NCBI GenBank assembly: GCA_030044775.1
Contig: JASICF010000203.1
Location: forward strand, 1 to 9,358
Source: Candidatus Sulfotelmatobacter sp.
GTDB lineage: Bacteria > Acidobacteriota > Terriglobia > Terriglobales > Acidobacteriaceae
Direction: 5' to 3'
Length of the DNA: 9,358 bases
Positions 1-7,872 of this stretch are shown here, piece after piece; the first letter of the stretch is position 1, and every line of letters begins with the position of its first letter. The position numbers and the translations under genes were made by a program. The notes beneath the pieces were generated by a model, which was not told where the DNA came from, did no database searches, and saw only the letters and a list, made by a program, of their open reading frames with translations.

Positions 1-2
1 CT

Positions 3-1985
3 TTTGGATCGTGGATCGGCGGCGACCGCGACGGAAATCCATTCGTGACCGCTGACTCTACCCGGTCGGCTATCGGCATGGCGCGACACGTCATCATCGA
101 TCACTACATCGCCGAGACAACGCACTTGATCGAGCACTTAAGCATGTCCATCCGCCGGATTGGCGTGTCCGAGGCGCTTGCCCGGAGAGTGCGCGACCAC
201 GAGCGTGAACTGGGTGAAAAATATTCCCGCTGGAAACAGATTACGAGCGCGGAAGTTTACCGCCACTTCCTCGATTATCTGATCGCGCGCTTGCGCTTCA
301 GCCGTAATTCGTCGAAACATCCGCATGCCTACAAGTCACCGCAGCAATTTGCCGACGACTTAGTCATGATGCGTGACAGCCTTCGCGAAAACCGCGGCCG
401 GCGACTGGCTGAGCTGGTTGTTTTGCTTGTGAATAAAGTAAAAACTTTCGGATTTCATCTTCACGCGCTCGATATTCGCCAGCACGCCCGGGTCCTCTCG
501 CAAGCTCTCGTGGAACTGGCGTCTGCTCCGGAGCAGACATCGCGATCGCCGCGGCATAGATCCGACTTTTCTCCTGCATCGGCGGACGTTGCCGCGACCT
601 TTCGCGCGATAGCCGAGATGAAGAAGACACACTCACCCGACGCGATTCGCCGTTTCGTCATCAGCGGTACGGAATCCGAGCATGATCTTCTTTCGGTGGT
701 CCGCCTGGCCGCGCTTTGCGGTCTGCCCGTGGCTGCGAAAAACGCTCCCGACGCTACTCTGAACTTTGCTCCGAACGGCGCCGACCCTGGCCTGATGCCG
801 GTCCCGCTCTTTGAATCGATCGAAGCGCTCCGTTCTTCCGCGGCGATTATGCGGCGCGTCTGGACGTCGGCCGAATTCAAATTGCCGCTTGATTCCTGGG
901 GACGTCATCACGAAGTCATGCTCGGATATTCCGACTCAAACAAAGACGGAGGTATGTTGACCAGCACCTGGGAGTTGTACAAGGCACAGCACGAGCTGCA
1001 CGCAGCGTCGCGCGAGTGCGGAGTAACCCTGCGTCTTTTCCACGGAAGGGGAGGAACTGTTGGTCGCGGGGGAGGCCCCACCCACGCGGCTATCCTGGCG
1101 CAGCCGGCCGGCGATTTTTCGGGTGAGATTCGCATTACCGAGCAAGGTGAAGTTTTGAGCTGGAAATATTCCGATCCGGTGCTCGCAGAGTGGAATCTGG
1201 AAATCATGATTGCCGCTTGCCTCGAGGCCTTGGCCATGCCGGTGCGCGCTTCGCCAGAAACCATGCGACGCTGGCATGAGGCGATGGAGTCGATGTCCGC
1301 CGATGCTTTCACGTTTTACCGGAAACACATCGCAGAGAGTTCCGATGTGCTCGAATACTTCGAGCAATCCACACCGGTCAACGAACTCGAACATGCTCGC
1401 ATCGGTTCACGGCCGGCACGGCGCGACTCGAATGCGGGGAAGAATCGGAAGCTCGATGATTTGCGCGCCATCCCCTGGGTCTTCGGCTGGATGCAAAGCC
1501 GCCATGCCGTGCCTGCGTGGTTCGGCGTCGGCCACGCGCTCGCGCGATGGTCCGAACGTGGCGTCGCACAAACAGAACTTCTCCGCGAAATGATGTGCGG
1601 CTTTCCGCTGTTCGCCAGCCTGATCCGCAGCGTCGAAATCGCGATGGCCAAAGCCGACTTCACGATCGCGCGGCTTTACGCCGATTTGGTAACCGATGCC
1701 CCTCTTCGCGACCGTGTCTATGAGATGCTGCGCCGTGAATTCGAGCGAACGAGAGAGACTCTGCTTGTTGTTACTGGGCAACAGGAATTGCTGGAAAAGA
1801 ATCCGGTTCTTCTGCGATCGATACGGTTGCGCAATCCCTATGTCGATCCGCTCAGTCTGATTCAAGTCGATCTTCTGCGGCGTAAACGCGCCGGCGCCGC
1901 GAATTCAGCTGACGGCGCATCTCTCGATTATGCTCTGGGCGCGACCATGAATGGCATCGCCGCCGGCCTGCACAACACGGGATAG
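3..1985 (+). CDS. ppc: Phosphoenolpyruvate carboxylase, 5'-truncated by window edge
   Basis: Converts phosphoenolpyruvate and bicarbonate to oxaloacetate, the anaplerotic feed of the TCA cycle; cytoplasmic, normally a homotetramer. The frame is open to the left edge, and its first visible codons give the conserved PEPC motif FGSWIGGDRDGNPFV, so the GTG at 45 is an internal valine and not the start. Further signatures in order are GYSDSNKDGG (about 921-950), the second active-site block FHGRGGTVGRGGGP (1038-1079, with the catalytic-type His at 1041), the EQGE segment after it, the block PWVFGWMQSRHAVPAWFG (about 1470-1525), and a C-terminal RNPYVDPL stretch ending in HNTG. The family usually ends in QNTG, so the His is a small deviation. 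About 660 residues are visible against the usual 850-950; the first catalytic His motif (TAHPTE) must lie outside the window. The next gene starts 77 bases downstream on the same strand. Identification is very secure. Confidence 0.97.
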   Translation, partial: FGSWIGGDRDGNPFVTADSTRSAIGMARHVIIDHYIAETTHLIEHLSMSIRRIGVSEALARRVRDHERELGEKYSRWKQITSAEVYRHFLDYLIARLRFSRNSSKHPHAYKSPQQFADDLVMMRDSLRENRGRRLAELVVLLVNKVKTFGFHLHALDIRQHARVLSQALVELASAPEQTSRSPRHRSDFSPASADVAATFRAIAEMKKTHSPDAIRRFVISGTESEHDLLSVVRLAALCGLPVAAKNAPDATLNFAPNGADPGLMPVPLFESIEALRSSAAIMRRVWTSAEFKLPLDSWGRHHEVMLGYSDSNKDGGMLTSTWELYKAQHELHAASRECGVTLRLFHGRGGTVGRGGGPTHAAILAQPAGDFSGEIRITEQGEVLSWKYSDPVLAEWNLEIMIAACLEALAMPVRASPETMRRWHEAMESMSADAFTFYRKHIAESSDVLEYFEQSTPVNELEHARIGSRPARRDSNAGKNRKLDDLRAIPWVFGWMQSRHAVPAWFGVGHALARWSERGVAQTELLREMMCGFPLFASLIRSVEIAMAKADFTIARLYADLVTDAPLRDRVYEMLRREFERTRETLLVVTGQQELLEKNPVLLRSIRLRNPYVDPLSLIQVDLLRRKRAGAANSADGASLDYALGATMNGIAAGLHNTG

Positions 1986-2062
1986 AACTCTAACGGCGGA
2001 AGTTTCTGTGTGCAAAAATCCTGATCTTCGCAGAGAATCAAGGTCTGAGATACCTCTTAGCC

Positions 2063-2785
2063 ATGAAGGTTTTGCGCAAACCGGAGGAAGCGTTCCGGGC
2101 ATCGGCAGCTGGCTCGGCGATGTTTGAAGCTTTTTGCCGGACATTTTTCGCGCTTTACTGTCCGCTCCGGGTGGAAGGGCGTCAACATCTTCCGGATGGA
2201 CCTTTTCTTCTTTGCAGCAACCACACAAGCCACGCCGACAGCGCCGCATTGATGACCGCAAGCGGACGCCGATTTTGCAGCTTCGCACTGATCGGCGCCA
2301 GCGATTACTTCTTTCAGTCACGCCGCGTGCGTTGGTTGGTGTCGCGGTGGATGAACGTCATTCCTATCGACCGGCGACCCGGACCCAAATCGCTGGTTGC
2401 ATGCATCACTTATGGCCGCGAGTTTCTGAAGCGGAATCGAGGCGCATTGATTCTTTATCCCGAAGGCACACGCTCGCCGGATGGGGAGATACGCACCTTT
2501 AAGCCAGGCGCGGGATTGTTCGCTGCCGAACTGGGTGTGCCGATCGTGCCAGCGTACGTGGAAGGCACCCATCGGATCTTGCCGAAGGGCAAGTCGATGC
2601 CGCGAGCAGGCCCGGTCACTGTTCGCTTTGGAGAGGCGCTGGCCGCTCCCACTGGATCCTGGCATGGACAATCGTCGCGGGAGCAGCGGCGCTGTTTTGT
2701 CGAGAAGCTTGCCCTGAGCATTCGCATGCTTGCTCAGGATGATCGCGCCCGCGAATTGGTAGCCGGGGTTCAGCAAAAGGGATAA
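2063..2785 (+). CDS. PlsC/LPLAT-family 1-acylglycerol-3-phosphate (or DHAP) acyltransferase
   Basis: A 240-residue acyltransferase of the PlsC family, which moves acyl chains onto a glycerol-phosphate-type backbone at the inner face of the membrane. All four family blocks are visible. Block I is NHTSHADS, the HX4D catalytic motif with His54 and Asp59. Block II is around VIPIDRRPGP (residues 99-108). Block III is YPEGTRSPDG (132-141), which binds the phosphate. Block IV is VPIVPAYVEGT (159-169). Length fits a single-domain PlsC. The start at 2063 leaves a normal N-terminal extension before block I; Shine-Dalgarno support is weak (an AAGG about 20 bases upstream), so Met20 is a possible alternative. 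It lies 53 bases before an alkyl-DHAP-synthase-like gene, so it may act on DHAP or on the alkylated intermediate instead of being the housekeeping PlsC. Family is sure; exact substrate is inference. Confidence 0.9.
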   Translation: MKVLRKPEEAFRASAAGSAMFEAFCRTFFALYCPLRVEGRQHLPDGPFLLCSNHTSHADSAALMTASGRRFCSFALIGASDYFFQSRRVRWLVSRWMNVIPIDRRPGPKSLVACITYGREFLKRNRGALILYPEGTRSPDGEIRTFKPGAGLFAAELGVPIVPAYVEGTHRILPKGKSMPRAGPVTVRFGEALAAPTGSWHGQSSREQRRCFVEKLALSIRMLAQDDRARELVAGVQQKG

Positions 2786-2838
2786 CATCGAGACGATTGG
2801 CGATCCAGGCTAGATGGCGCCCGGCAACGAGGAAATGC

Positions 2839-4614
2839 ATGGCCTACACGCCCAGGCACATGAAATGGTGGGGCTGGGGAGACGAAGATGCGGAGTTCAA
2901 TCCTTCGGCGCATCCTGGCTTTTGGCCTTATGCAAAGGAGGCGCTCGAAATCGAGCGGGACGATTTCCGCGTCCGCGAGTGGAACCTCGAATCCATCGAA
3001 CTCCCCGAGGCATTCCACGACGAAAAATTTGTCTCGCGATTGCGTTCTTTTCTTGATCCCGGGCAGATTTCAGACGACCGCAAAGAGCGCGTAATCCACG
3101 CTTACGGCAAGGGATTTCGAGACTTGTTCCGGTTGCGCCGCGGGCTGGCGGCGGGTGCGCCCGATCTAGTCGCCTATCCCAAAAGCGAAAGAGATGTGTG
3201 CCTGATACTGCGGGCCGCGATTGAGCGCGACGTGGCCGTCATTCCCTTCGGCGGCGGATCGAATATTTCGGGTTGTCTCGAACGTATGGAAACCGGGCGC
3301 ATGGTGGTGTCGCTCGATATGAGGCGGATGCGGCGGGTTTTGGAGGTCGACACTCGATCCTTCACCGCCCGGATCGAAGCTGGCGTGTTCGGCCCCGATC
3401 TTGAAGCGCAGTTGAATGCGCACGGCATGACACTCGGGCATTTCCCCGATTCCTTCCTCCATTCCACGCTGGGTGGATGGATCGCCACGCGATCGGCAGG
3501 AATGCAGAGCGACAAGTACGGCAAGATCGAAGACATGGTCGTGGCTTTGCGCATGGTCACTCCGGAAGGCGAATTAGCCACTCGCACCGTCCCCAAATCG
3601 TCGAACGGCATCGACATAAAACATCTCTGCATTGGGAGTGAGGGCACGTTCGGAGTAATCACCGAAGCGACCATGCGCGTGCACACGCGTCCTCAACGGC
3701 GCGCGGTCCCGGGCTATCTTTTTCCGGAGTTCGAAGCCGGCATCGAAGCCATGCGGGAATGCGTGCGGCAGGAATGCATGCCCGCGATGGTGCGACTCAA
3801 CGATCCGGACAAAACCGCATTGTCGATGGCGTTCAGGCCGCCGTCATCCGGCGTCTCCAAAATCGCCGGCAGCTTGTTCAAGGGTTATCTCCGCGCCCGG
3901 CGCTTTTCGCTGCCGAGAGCATGTTTAATGCTGACCGCCTTTGAGGGAAGTGAAGCCGCGGTGGGTCGGCAGATGCGGCAAGTGCAGAGCATCTATCGGA
4001 AATGCGGCTCTGTGAGTCTCGGCGCGAGCGCCGGCAAATCGTTCGAAGCCAGCAAATACGATTTTCCCCACATCCGGGATTTTCTGCTGGATCACGATGT
4101 CACCACAGACGTGAGCGAAACGTCCACCGTGTGGAGCAACATCGTTCCTCTTTACAACGGCACGATGACCGTGCTGCGCGATGCGATCGAGAAGAGCGGG
4201 GTATGTCCCTGGACCGGGTGCCATATCAGCCATACCTATCAATCCGGCGCCAGCGTTTACTTTACTTTTGGATTCCGGCAGCACGCTGGAGGCGAAATGG
4301 ATCAGTATTTGAAGGTGAAGAAAGCCGTGCAGCAGTCGTTTATCGATCACGGCGCGACACTGTCGCATCATCATGCGGTGGGCACCGAGCATTTACCATG
4401 GCTGGCGGATGAGATTTCAAGTTTGGGAGTGCAGACGATTACGGCAATCAAACGGAGTCTCGATCCCACGAACGTCATGAACCCGGGTCGGCTGCAACCG
4501 TCTCAGAATGCGTTTGAGGACTGGACGAATCTCGCCAATCGCACGTACCCAGGTTCTGCCGTGCGGGGTCTCCGAGTGGATGATCTCGTCGCAAGGCGTC
4601 GAAATCACGAGTAG
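2839..4614 (+). CDS. FAD-binding oxidase, alkyl-dihydroxyacetonephosphate synthase (AGPS)-like
   Basis: A 591-residue flavoprotein of the VAO/FAD_binding_4 family most like alkylglycerone-phosphate synthase. That enzyme replaces the acyl chain of acyl-DHAP with a fatty alcohol, creating the ether bond of ether lipids. Visible blocks are an N-terminal KWWGWGDE typical of AGPS (residues 9-16), the FAD diphosphate loop PFGGGSN (136-142), GHFPDSFLHSTLGGWIATRS (200-219) followed by AGMQSDKYG, a SEGTFGVITEA block near 4 of 6 tenths of the protein's first half, the C-terminal CHISHTYQSG segment with Tyr467 in the position expected for the active-site Tyr, and a His triplet SHHHAVG (His510-512) that matches the conserved HHH of AGPS. 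The frame is open from a TTG at 2797, but ATG 2839 is preferred: AGGAA sits at 2830-2834 with close spacing, and the AGPS homology begins just inside. The eukaryotic enzyme is peroxisomal; no targeting signal is expected here. Paired with the upstream acyltransferase. A relative acting on another substrate, such as a glycolate- or lactate-type oxidase, is less likely given the AGPS-specific blocks. Confidence 0.87.
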   Translation: MAYTPRHMKWWGWGDEDAEFNPSAHPGFWPYAKEALEIERDDFRVREWNLESIELPEAFHDEKFVSRLRSFLDPGQISDDRKERVIHAYGKGFRDLFRLRRGLAAGAPDLVAYPKSERDVCLILRAAIERDVAVIPFGGGSNISGCLERMETGRMVVSLDMRRMRRVLEVDTRSFTARIEAGVFGPDLEAQLNAHGMTLGHFPDSFLHSTLGGWIATRSAGMQSDKYGKIEDMVVALRMVTPEGELATRTVPKSSNGIDIKHLCIGSEGTFGVITEATMRVHTRPQRRAVPGYLFPEFEAGIEAMRECVRQECMPAMVRLNDPDKTALSMAFRPPSSGVSKIAGSLFKGYLRARRFSLPRACLMLTAFEGSEAAVGRQMRQVQSIYRKCGSVSLGASAGKSFEASKYDFPHIRDFLLDHDVTTDVSETSTVWSNIVPLYNGTMTVLRDAIEKSGVCPWTGCHISHTYQSGASVYFTFGFRQHAGGEMDQYLKVKKAVQQSFIDHGATLSHHHAVGTEHLPWLADEISSLGVQTITAIKRSLDPTNVMNPGRLQPSQNAFEDWTNLANRTYPGSAVRGLRVDDLVARRRNHE

Positions 4615-4643
4615 AGCGCACGAAGATTGCTCTAATATAGAGC
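4612..4643 (+). promoter_or_regulatory. Overlapping inverted repeats TAGAGC / GCTCTA / TAGAGC
   Basis: Three 6-base arms alternate: TAGAGC at 4612-4617 (beginning with the stop codon of the AGPS-like gene), GCTCTA at 4629-4634 and TAGAGC at 4638-4643. The middle arm can pair with either neighbour, giving two mutually exclusive hairpins (loops of 11 and 3 bases), or the last two arms form a 15-base operator-like dyad. No T-run follows, so a classical intrinsic terminator is not supported. Function is unknown and chance cannot be excluded. Confidence 0.3.
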
Positions 4644-4755
4644 TCCAGCCGCAATGTTATAGTCGCCATGGCCTGCCGCGCTTGGTCTGGAAAAAAGAGC
4701 GTAGGCCATCTCCCAACTGGCGAGCGGTGCTTCTTGCCCCTCGCCCAGCCATTCA

Positions 4756-4784
4756 TTGACTACGGCCTCCCTCATCCATAAGAT
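4756..4784 (+). promoter_or_regulatory. Sigma70-like promoter for the Ser/Thr kinase gene
   Basis: TTGACT at 4756-4761 matches five of six bases of the -35 consensus. TAAGAT at 4779-4784 matches four of six bases of the -10 consensus. The spacer is exactly 17 bases. Transcription would begin near 4791, giving a 5' leader of about 20 bases before the ATG at 4813. No clear Shine-Dalgarno sequence lies in that leader, so translation initiation is probably leader-poor. The rest of the 198-base gap between 4614 and 4813 shows no gene. Confidence 0.5.
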
Positions 4785-4812
4785 GAATCGACTGTAAGAC
4801 TGCCACTTCGCC

Positions 4813-7554
4813 ATGATCGGCCGAACCATTTCCCACTACCAGATCGTCGATAAACTGGGCGGGGGTGGAATGGGCGTAGTTTACAAGGCGCAAGACACGC
4901 GCCTCCACCGTTTCGTCGCTCTCAAATTTCTCCCTGACGAGGTTGCCGGAGACCCGCAAGCTCTGGCCCGCTTCCAACGCGAAGCTCAGGCGGCATCGGC
5001 CCTGAACCATCCCAACATCTGCACGATTCACGATATCGGCGAGCAGGACGGCCAGGCATTTATTGCCATGGAGTTTCTGGAGGGCATGACGCTCAAGCAC
5101 AAGATTGCAGGGCGTCCCATGGAGACTTCGCAGATTCTATCGTTGGCGATCGAAATTGCCGACGCGCTCGACGCGGCTCATGCCAAAGGAATCGTTCATC
5201 GCGACATCAAGCCGGCAAACATTTTTGTAACCGAGCGCGGCCACGCAAAGATTCTCGATTTCGGATTGGCAAAAGTCTCGCCCGGCAGCGGATCTTCCAG
5301 CCAGATTGCCGCCGCGAACACGGCAACGCGCACGATTGCTACGCCTGTGCAGATCGAAGATCAGCAACTGACGAATCCCGGTTCGACAATCGGCACTGTC
5401 GCTTACATGTCTCCGGAGCAGGCGAGAGGCAAAGATCTCGATGGTCGTTCGGATCTGTTCTCGTTTGGAGCTGTTGTCTACGAAATGGCGACCGGCACAG
5501 TGCCCTTTCGCGGCGAAAGTTCTGCGACGATTTTTGAGGCGATTCTGAATCGAGCTCCCGCGCCGGCGATGCGCATCAACCCAGATTTGCCGCCCAAACT
5601 TGAAGACATCATCAACAAGGCTCTCGAAAAAGACCGCGACCTGCGTTACCAGCACGCCTCCGAGATGCGAACGGACTTGCAACGGCTGAAACGCGATTCA
5701 GATTCGAGCCGGCAAATGCCCGCCGTCAGTTTTGGCGCGGGACCCGAAGGTCCCGTTTCGAACGCGGCTCATGCGCCCAGCAGTTCCGCGGTGGTTGCGG
5801 TTGCCAAACAGCACAAACTGGGCCTTGGCGTCGGCGGAATTGTTGCGCTTCTGCTGGTCGCGGCAGCGGGATACGGAATTTACGCTCTGCTCAACCGTTC
5901 TCGCCCGGCGCCATTCCAGAATTTTGCCGTAAGCAAGGTGACCGAAACCGGCAAAGCTCTTCGGGTTGCCATTTCTCCCGACGGCAAATACATCCTTAGC
6001 GTGGCGACTGACGGCGCACAGGAAAGCCTGTGGCTGCGCAACGTGCCGACGAACAGCAACACCCAGGTTGTACCTCCGGCTCAAGTGGATTATCTGGGCC
6101 TGAGTTTCTCTCCGGACGGCAATTATCTGTATTTCGTCCGCGACGAAGTCGGCAGCAATTCGCTGCATTATCTCTATCGGGCTCCGGTGCTCGGCGGCAC
6201 TCCGGAAAAACTCGTCACCAACATCGACAGCAACGTGTCGTTTGCTCCGGACGGGAAGAAGATCGTTTACGAAACCGCGAATTACCCGAAGACCGGCGAG
6301 TACGTAATCACGATTCGATCGTTGGAGTCGGGGGAAGAAAAGCGGTTGACCGACGGAACCATGAGCGAGCAAGGCAACGATCCTGCATGGTCTCCGGATG
6401 GCAAGACGATTGTCTACGATGTCTCGCAACCCGGCAACGCGCTTTCCGGCCTTGAGGCGGTTGATCTGGCCACCGGCAAGAGCAAGTTATTCATGACGTC
6501 AGACAAGCTCTTCTTCGTGCGGCCTTTCTGGCTACCGGATGGAAAAGGACTGCTGGTTTTAGGGCAACTGCCCTATGCTGCGCAGTGGCAGATCTTTTTC
6601 ATCTCCTACCCGGATGGAAAACTTACTCCGGTCACTCGCGATACTAATTCTTATGTCGATCTCAGCCTGTCGGCCGATGGCCGCACTGCCGCTTCTATTT
6701 TGCGGCAGGCACATCTCAGCCAGTCCATAGCTATGCTGGGCGAGAGTGGTTCTCCGGAGCGGCCATTTGGTAGCGGCTCGTTTAACGACATGGTTTCCTG
6801 GACGCGCGATGGAAAGCTCCTGGCGTCTGCCGCTGCCGGCGGACTGACGCTGGTGAATCCGGAATCTCTGTTGCAAACTCCATTCGCGCCGCAAATCCCG
6901 GCTACCAATTTCGCTCGGACGTGCGCCGATGGCCATGTGGTTTTTTCGGGCGTCGACCCGAAGCGGAACTCACTCGATGTCTTCGTCGCGAATGCCGACG
7001 GGGCCGACGCAAAAGTACTCACCTCTGGCAAGCTCGATTCTTTTCCCGCCTGCACCCCCGATGGAAAAACGGTGCTCTACGAGGATGCCGACAACCTGCT
7101 GGAGAAGGTCTCGGCCGAAGGTGGATCGCCGCAAAAGCTCACGGATTTGCCTGTTTTTAGCCGCACCACGATCTCACCCGACGGAAAGTTGGCAGCCTTC
7201 GTCACTTCGCTGGTGAATGAGTCGAAAGAAAAGCTGGCCCTGATCTCCCTCGATTCCAGCCAGCCCGCACGGTTCCTCGACTTCGAACGCCCGCGCGCGG
7301 AGTTTGCCTTCAGCTGGACGATTGGGTCCATCGCTTTCAGCGCCGACGGCAAGGGAATCGTCTACCCGATCCGCAACGGCGAGACCGACAATCTCTGGCT
7401 GCAGAACCTGGACGGCTCCCCCGGAAGGCAGCTCACCGATTTCAAATCCGAATTCATCCGCGATTTCGATTTCTCTCTCGACGGAAAACAACTTGCCGTT
7501 ATTCGCGGCCATCGGGAAGCAGACGTCGTGCTGCTTCGCGAGTCGGAGAAGTGA
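4813..7554 (+). CDS. Membrane Ser/Thr protein kinase with C-terminal PD40/TolB-like beta-propeller
   Basis: A 913-residue Hanks-type (PknB-like) receptor kinase. The kinase domain spans about 9-292 and has a complete catalytic set: glycine loop G16-x-G18-x-x-G21, ATP lysine K38 in VALKFL, alpha-C Glu57, HRDIKPAN with catalytic Asp131 and Asn136, DFG 149-151, and SPE (200-202) in place of APE. The loop between DFG and SPE is about 50 residues and rich in Ser/Thr, so it is a likely autophosphorylation segment. A single hydrophobic helix at about 336-360 follows a Ser/Ala/Pro linker. The region beyond about 385 carries at least ten S-P-D-G-K-type PD40 repeats (near 388, 433, 477, 527, 574, 621, 664, 748, 788, 843 and 888), spaced roughly 40-55 residues, forming one or two propellers. 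With the usual topology the kinase is cytoplasmic and the propeller is outside the inner membrane as a sensor or scaffold. The start is set by the characteristic N-terminus. Its own promoter-like site lies upstream. Ligand and targets cannot be read from sequence. Confidence 0.95.
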   Translation: MIGRTISHYQIVDKLGGGGMGVVYKAQDTRLHRFVALKFLPDEVAGDPQALARFQREAQAASALNHPNICTIHDIGEQDGQAFIAMEFLEGMTLKHKIAGRPMETSQILSLAIEIADALDAAHAKGIVHRDIKPANIFVTERGHAKILDFGLAKVSPGSGSSSQIAAANTATRTIATPVQIEDQQLTNPGSTIGTVAYMSPEQARGKDLDGRSDLFSFGAVVYEMATGTVPFRGESSATIFEAILNRAPAPAMRINPDLPPKLEDIINKALEKDRDLRYQHASEMRTDLQRLKRDSDSSRQMPAVSFGAGPEGPVSNAAHAPSSSAVVAVAKQHKLGLGVGGIVALLLVAAAGYGIYALLNRSRPAPFQNFAVSKVTETGKALRVAISPDGKYILSVATDGAQESLWLRNVPTNSNTQVVPPAQVDYLGLSFSPDGNYLYFVRDEVGSNSLHYLYRAPVLGGTPEKLVTNIDSNVSFAPDGKKIVYETANYPKTGEYVITIRSLESGEEKRLTDGTMSEQGNDPAWSPDGKTIVYDVSQPGNALSGLEAVDLATGKSKLFMTSDKLFFVRPFWLPDGKGLLVLGQLPYAAQWQIFFISYPDGKLTPVTRDTNSYVDLSLSADGRTAASILRQAHLSQSIAMLGESGSPERPFGSGSFNDMVSWTRDGKLLASAAAGGLTLVNPESLLQTPFAPQIPATNFARTCADGHVVFSGVDPKRNSLDVFVANADGADAKVLTSGKLDSFPACTPDGKTVLYEDADNLLEKVSAEGGSPQKLTDLPVFSRTTISPDGKLAAFVTSLVNESKEKLALISLDSSQPARFLDFERPRAEFAFSWTIGSIAFSADGKGIVYPIRNGETDNLWLQNLDGSPGRQLTDFKSEFIRDFDFSLDGKQLAVIRGHREADVVLLRESEK

Positions 7555-7599
7555 GAACCGGGCTGGCGCACCCTTGCCGGGGACCATTTCTAACTGAGG

Positions 7600-7869
7600 A
7601 TGGGGGCTGGCCCATACCTTCCCGAAATGGGGTTGCCCCACCCTTGTCGCGCTTTTTGCGACAGGGTGGGCAGAGCTCAGGAATTACAATCCCCGGAAAT
7701 GCGCCTGAAACCCGTCCGCTACCAAAACCAACGCTGCCTGCACTTCATCACGTTCAGCTGTTACCGGCGGATGAAGCTGCTCGATTCGGGCGACGCCCGC
7801 AACGCCTTCGAGCGTGAGCTCGAACGCGTGCGCCGCTGGTACGGGTGCTATATTACCGGCTACGTGGTG
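7600..7869 (+). repeat. Tandem duplication, copy 1 (270-bp unit: REP-like palindrome + 5' part of RAYT gene)
   Basis: This 270-base stretch is repeated immediately downstream at 7870-8139 with eight single-base differences and no indels (about 97% identity). Differences fall at 7604, 7671, 7695, 7713, 7731, 7752, 7790 and 7818. The unit is 90 codons, so the transposase frame is kept across the junction. The tetranucleotide GATG occurs at 7599-7602, at the junction (7869-7872) and at the downstream end (8139-8142), consistent with a microhomology-mediated duplication. Confidence 0.95.
7637..7670 (+). repeat. REP-like palindrome upstream of RAYT, copy 1
   Basis: Arms CCCACCCTTGTCGC (7637-7650) and GCGACAGGGTGGG (7658-7670) pair over 13 bases with one bulged T, leaving a T-rich 7-base loop. 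The T-run is inside the loop and not after the stem, so this is not an intrinsic terminator. Position beside a RAYT gene and relation to the palindrome after its stop codon support a REP-type element. Confidence 0.75.
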
Positions 7870-7872
7870 ATG
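7699..7872 (+). pseudogene. Truncated 5' copy of the RAYT transposase gene
   Basis: Starting at ATG 7699, this encodes the first 58 residues of the transposase (beginning MRLKPVRYQNQRC), differing from the intact copy by one residue (Gly instead of Val at position 31, in DSGDARN versus DSVDARN). It then runs into the second copy of the repeat unit. The break falls just before the PEHVH catalytic block, so the fragment lacks both the HUH histidines and the catalytic Tyr. It is inactive on its own. The reading frame is not interrupted: from ATG 7600 a continuous frame runs through both copies to 8484 (294 residues), so a fusion protein with a duplicated N-terminal part is possible. Confidence 0.8.

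Noticed and set aside
45..47. GTG as the start of the PEP carboxylase gene
   Set aside because: The frame is open upstream and codes for the conserved GGDRDGNPF motif before this codon, so the gene begins outside the window.
138..1865. Several minus-strand open frames of 60-150 codons opposite PEP carboxylase
   Set aside because: They are mirror frames of a GC-rich, strongly conserved gene and contain no recognisable motif.
2797..2838. TTG 2797 as start of the AGPS-like gene, adding 14 residues
   Set aside because: The added residues show no family similarity, and ATG 2839 has a close Shine-Dalgarno match at 2830-2834.
5137..6429. Long minus-strand open frames opposite the kinase (181 and 243 codons)
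   Set aside because: The plus-strand frame carries the full kinase and PD40 signatures; the antisense translations are Arg-rich without domain patterns.
7651..7660. T-run in the upstream palindrome as a terminator of the kinase gene
   Set aside because: The T-run is in the hairpin loop and is not followed by a U-tract after the stem.
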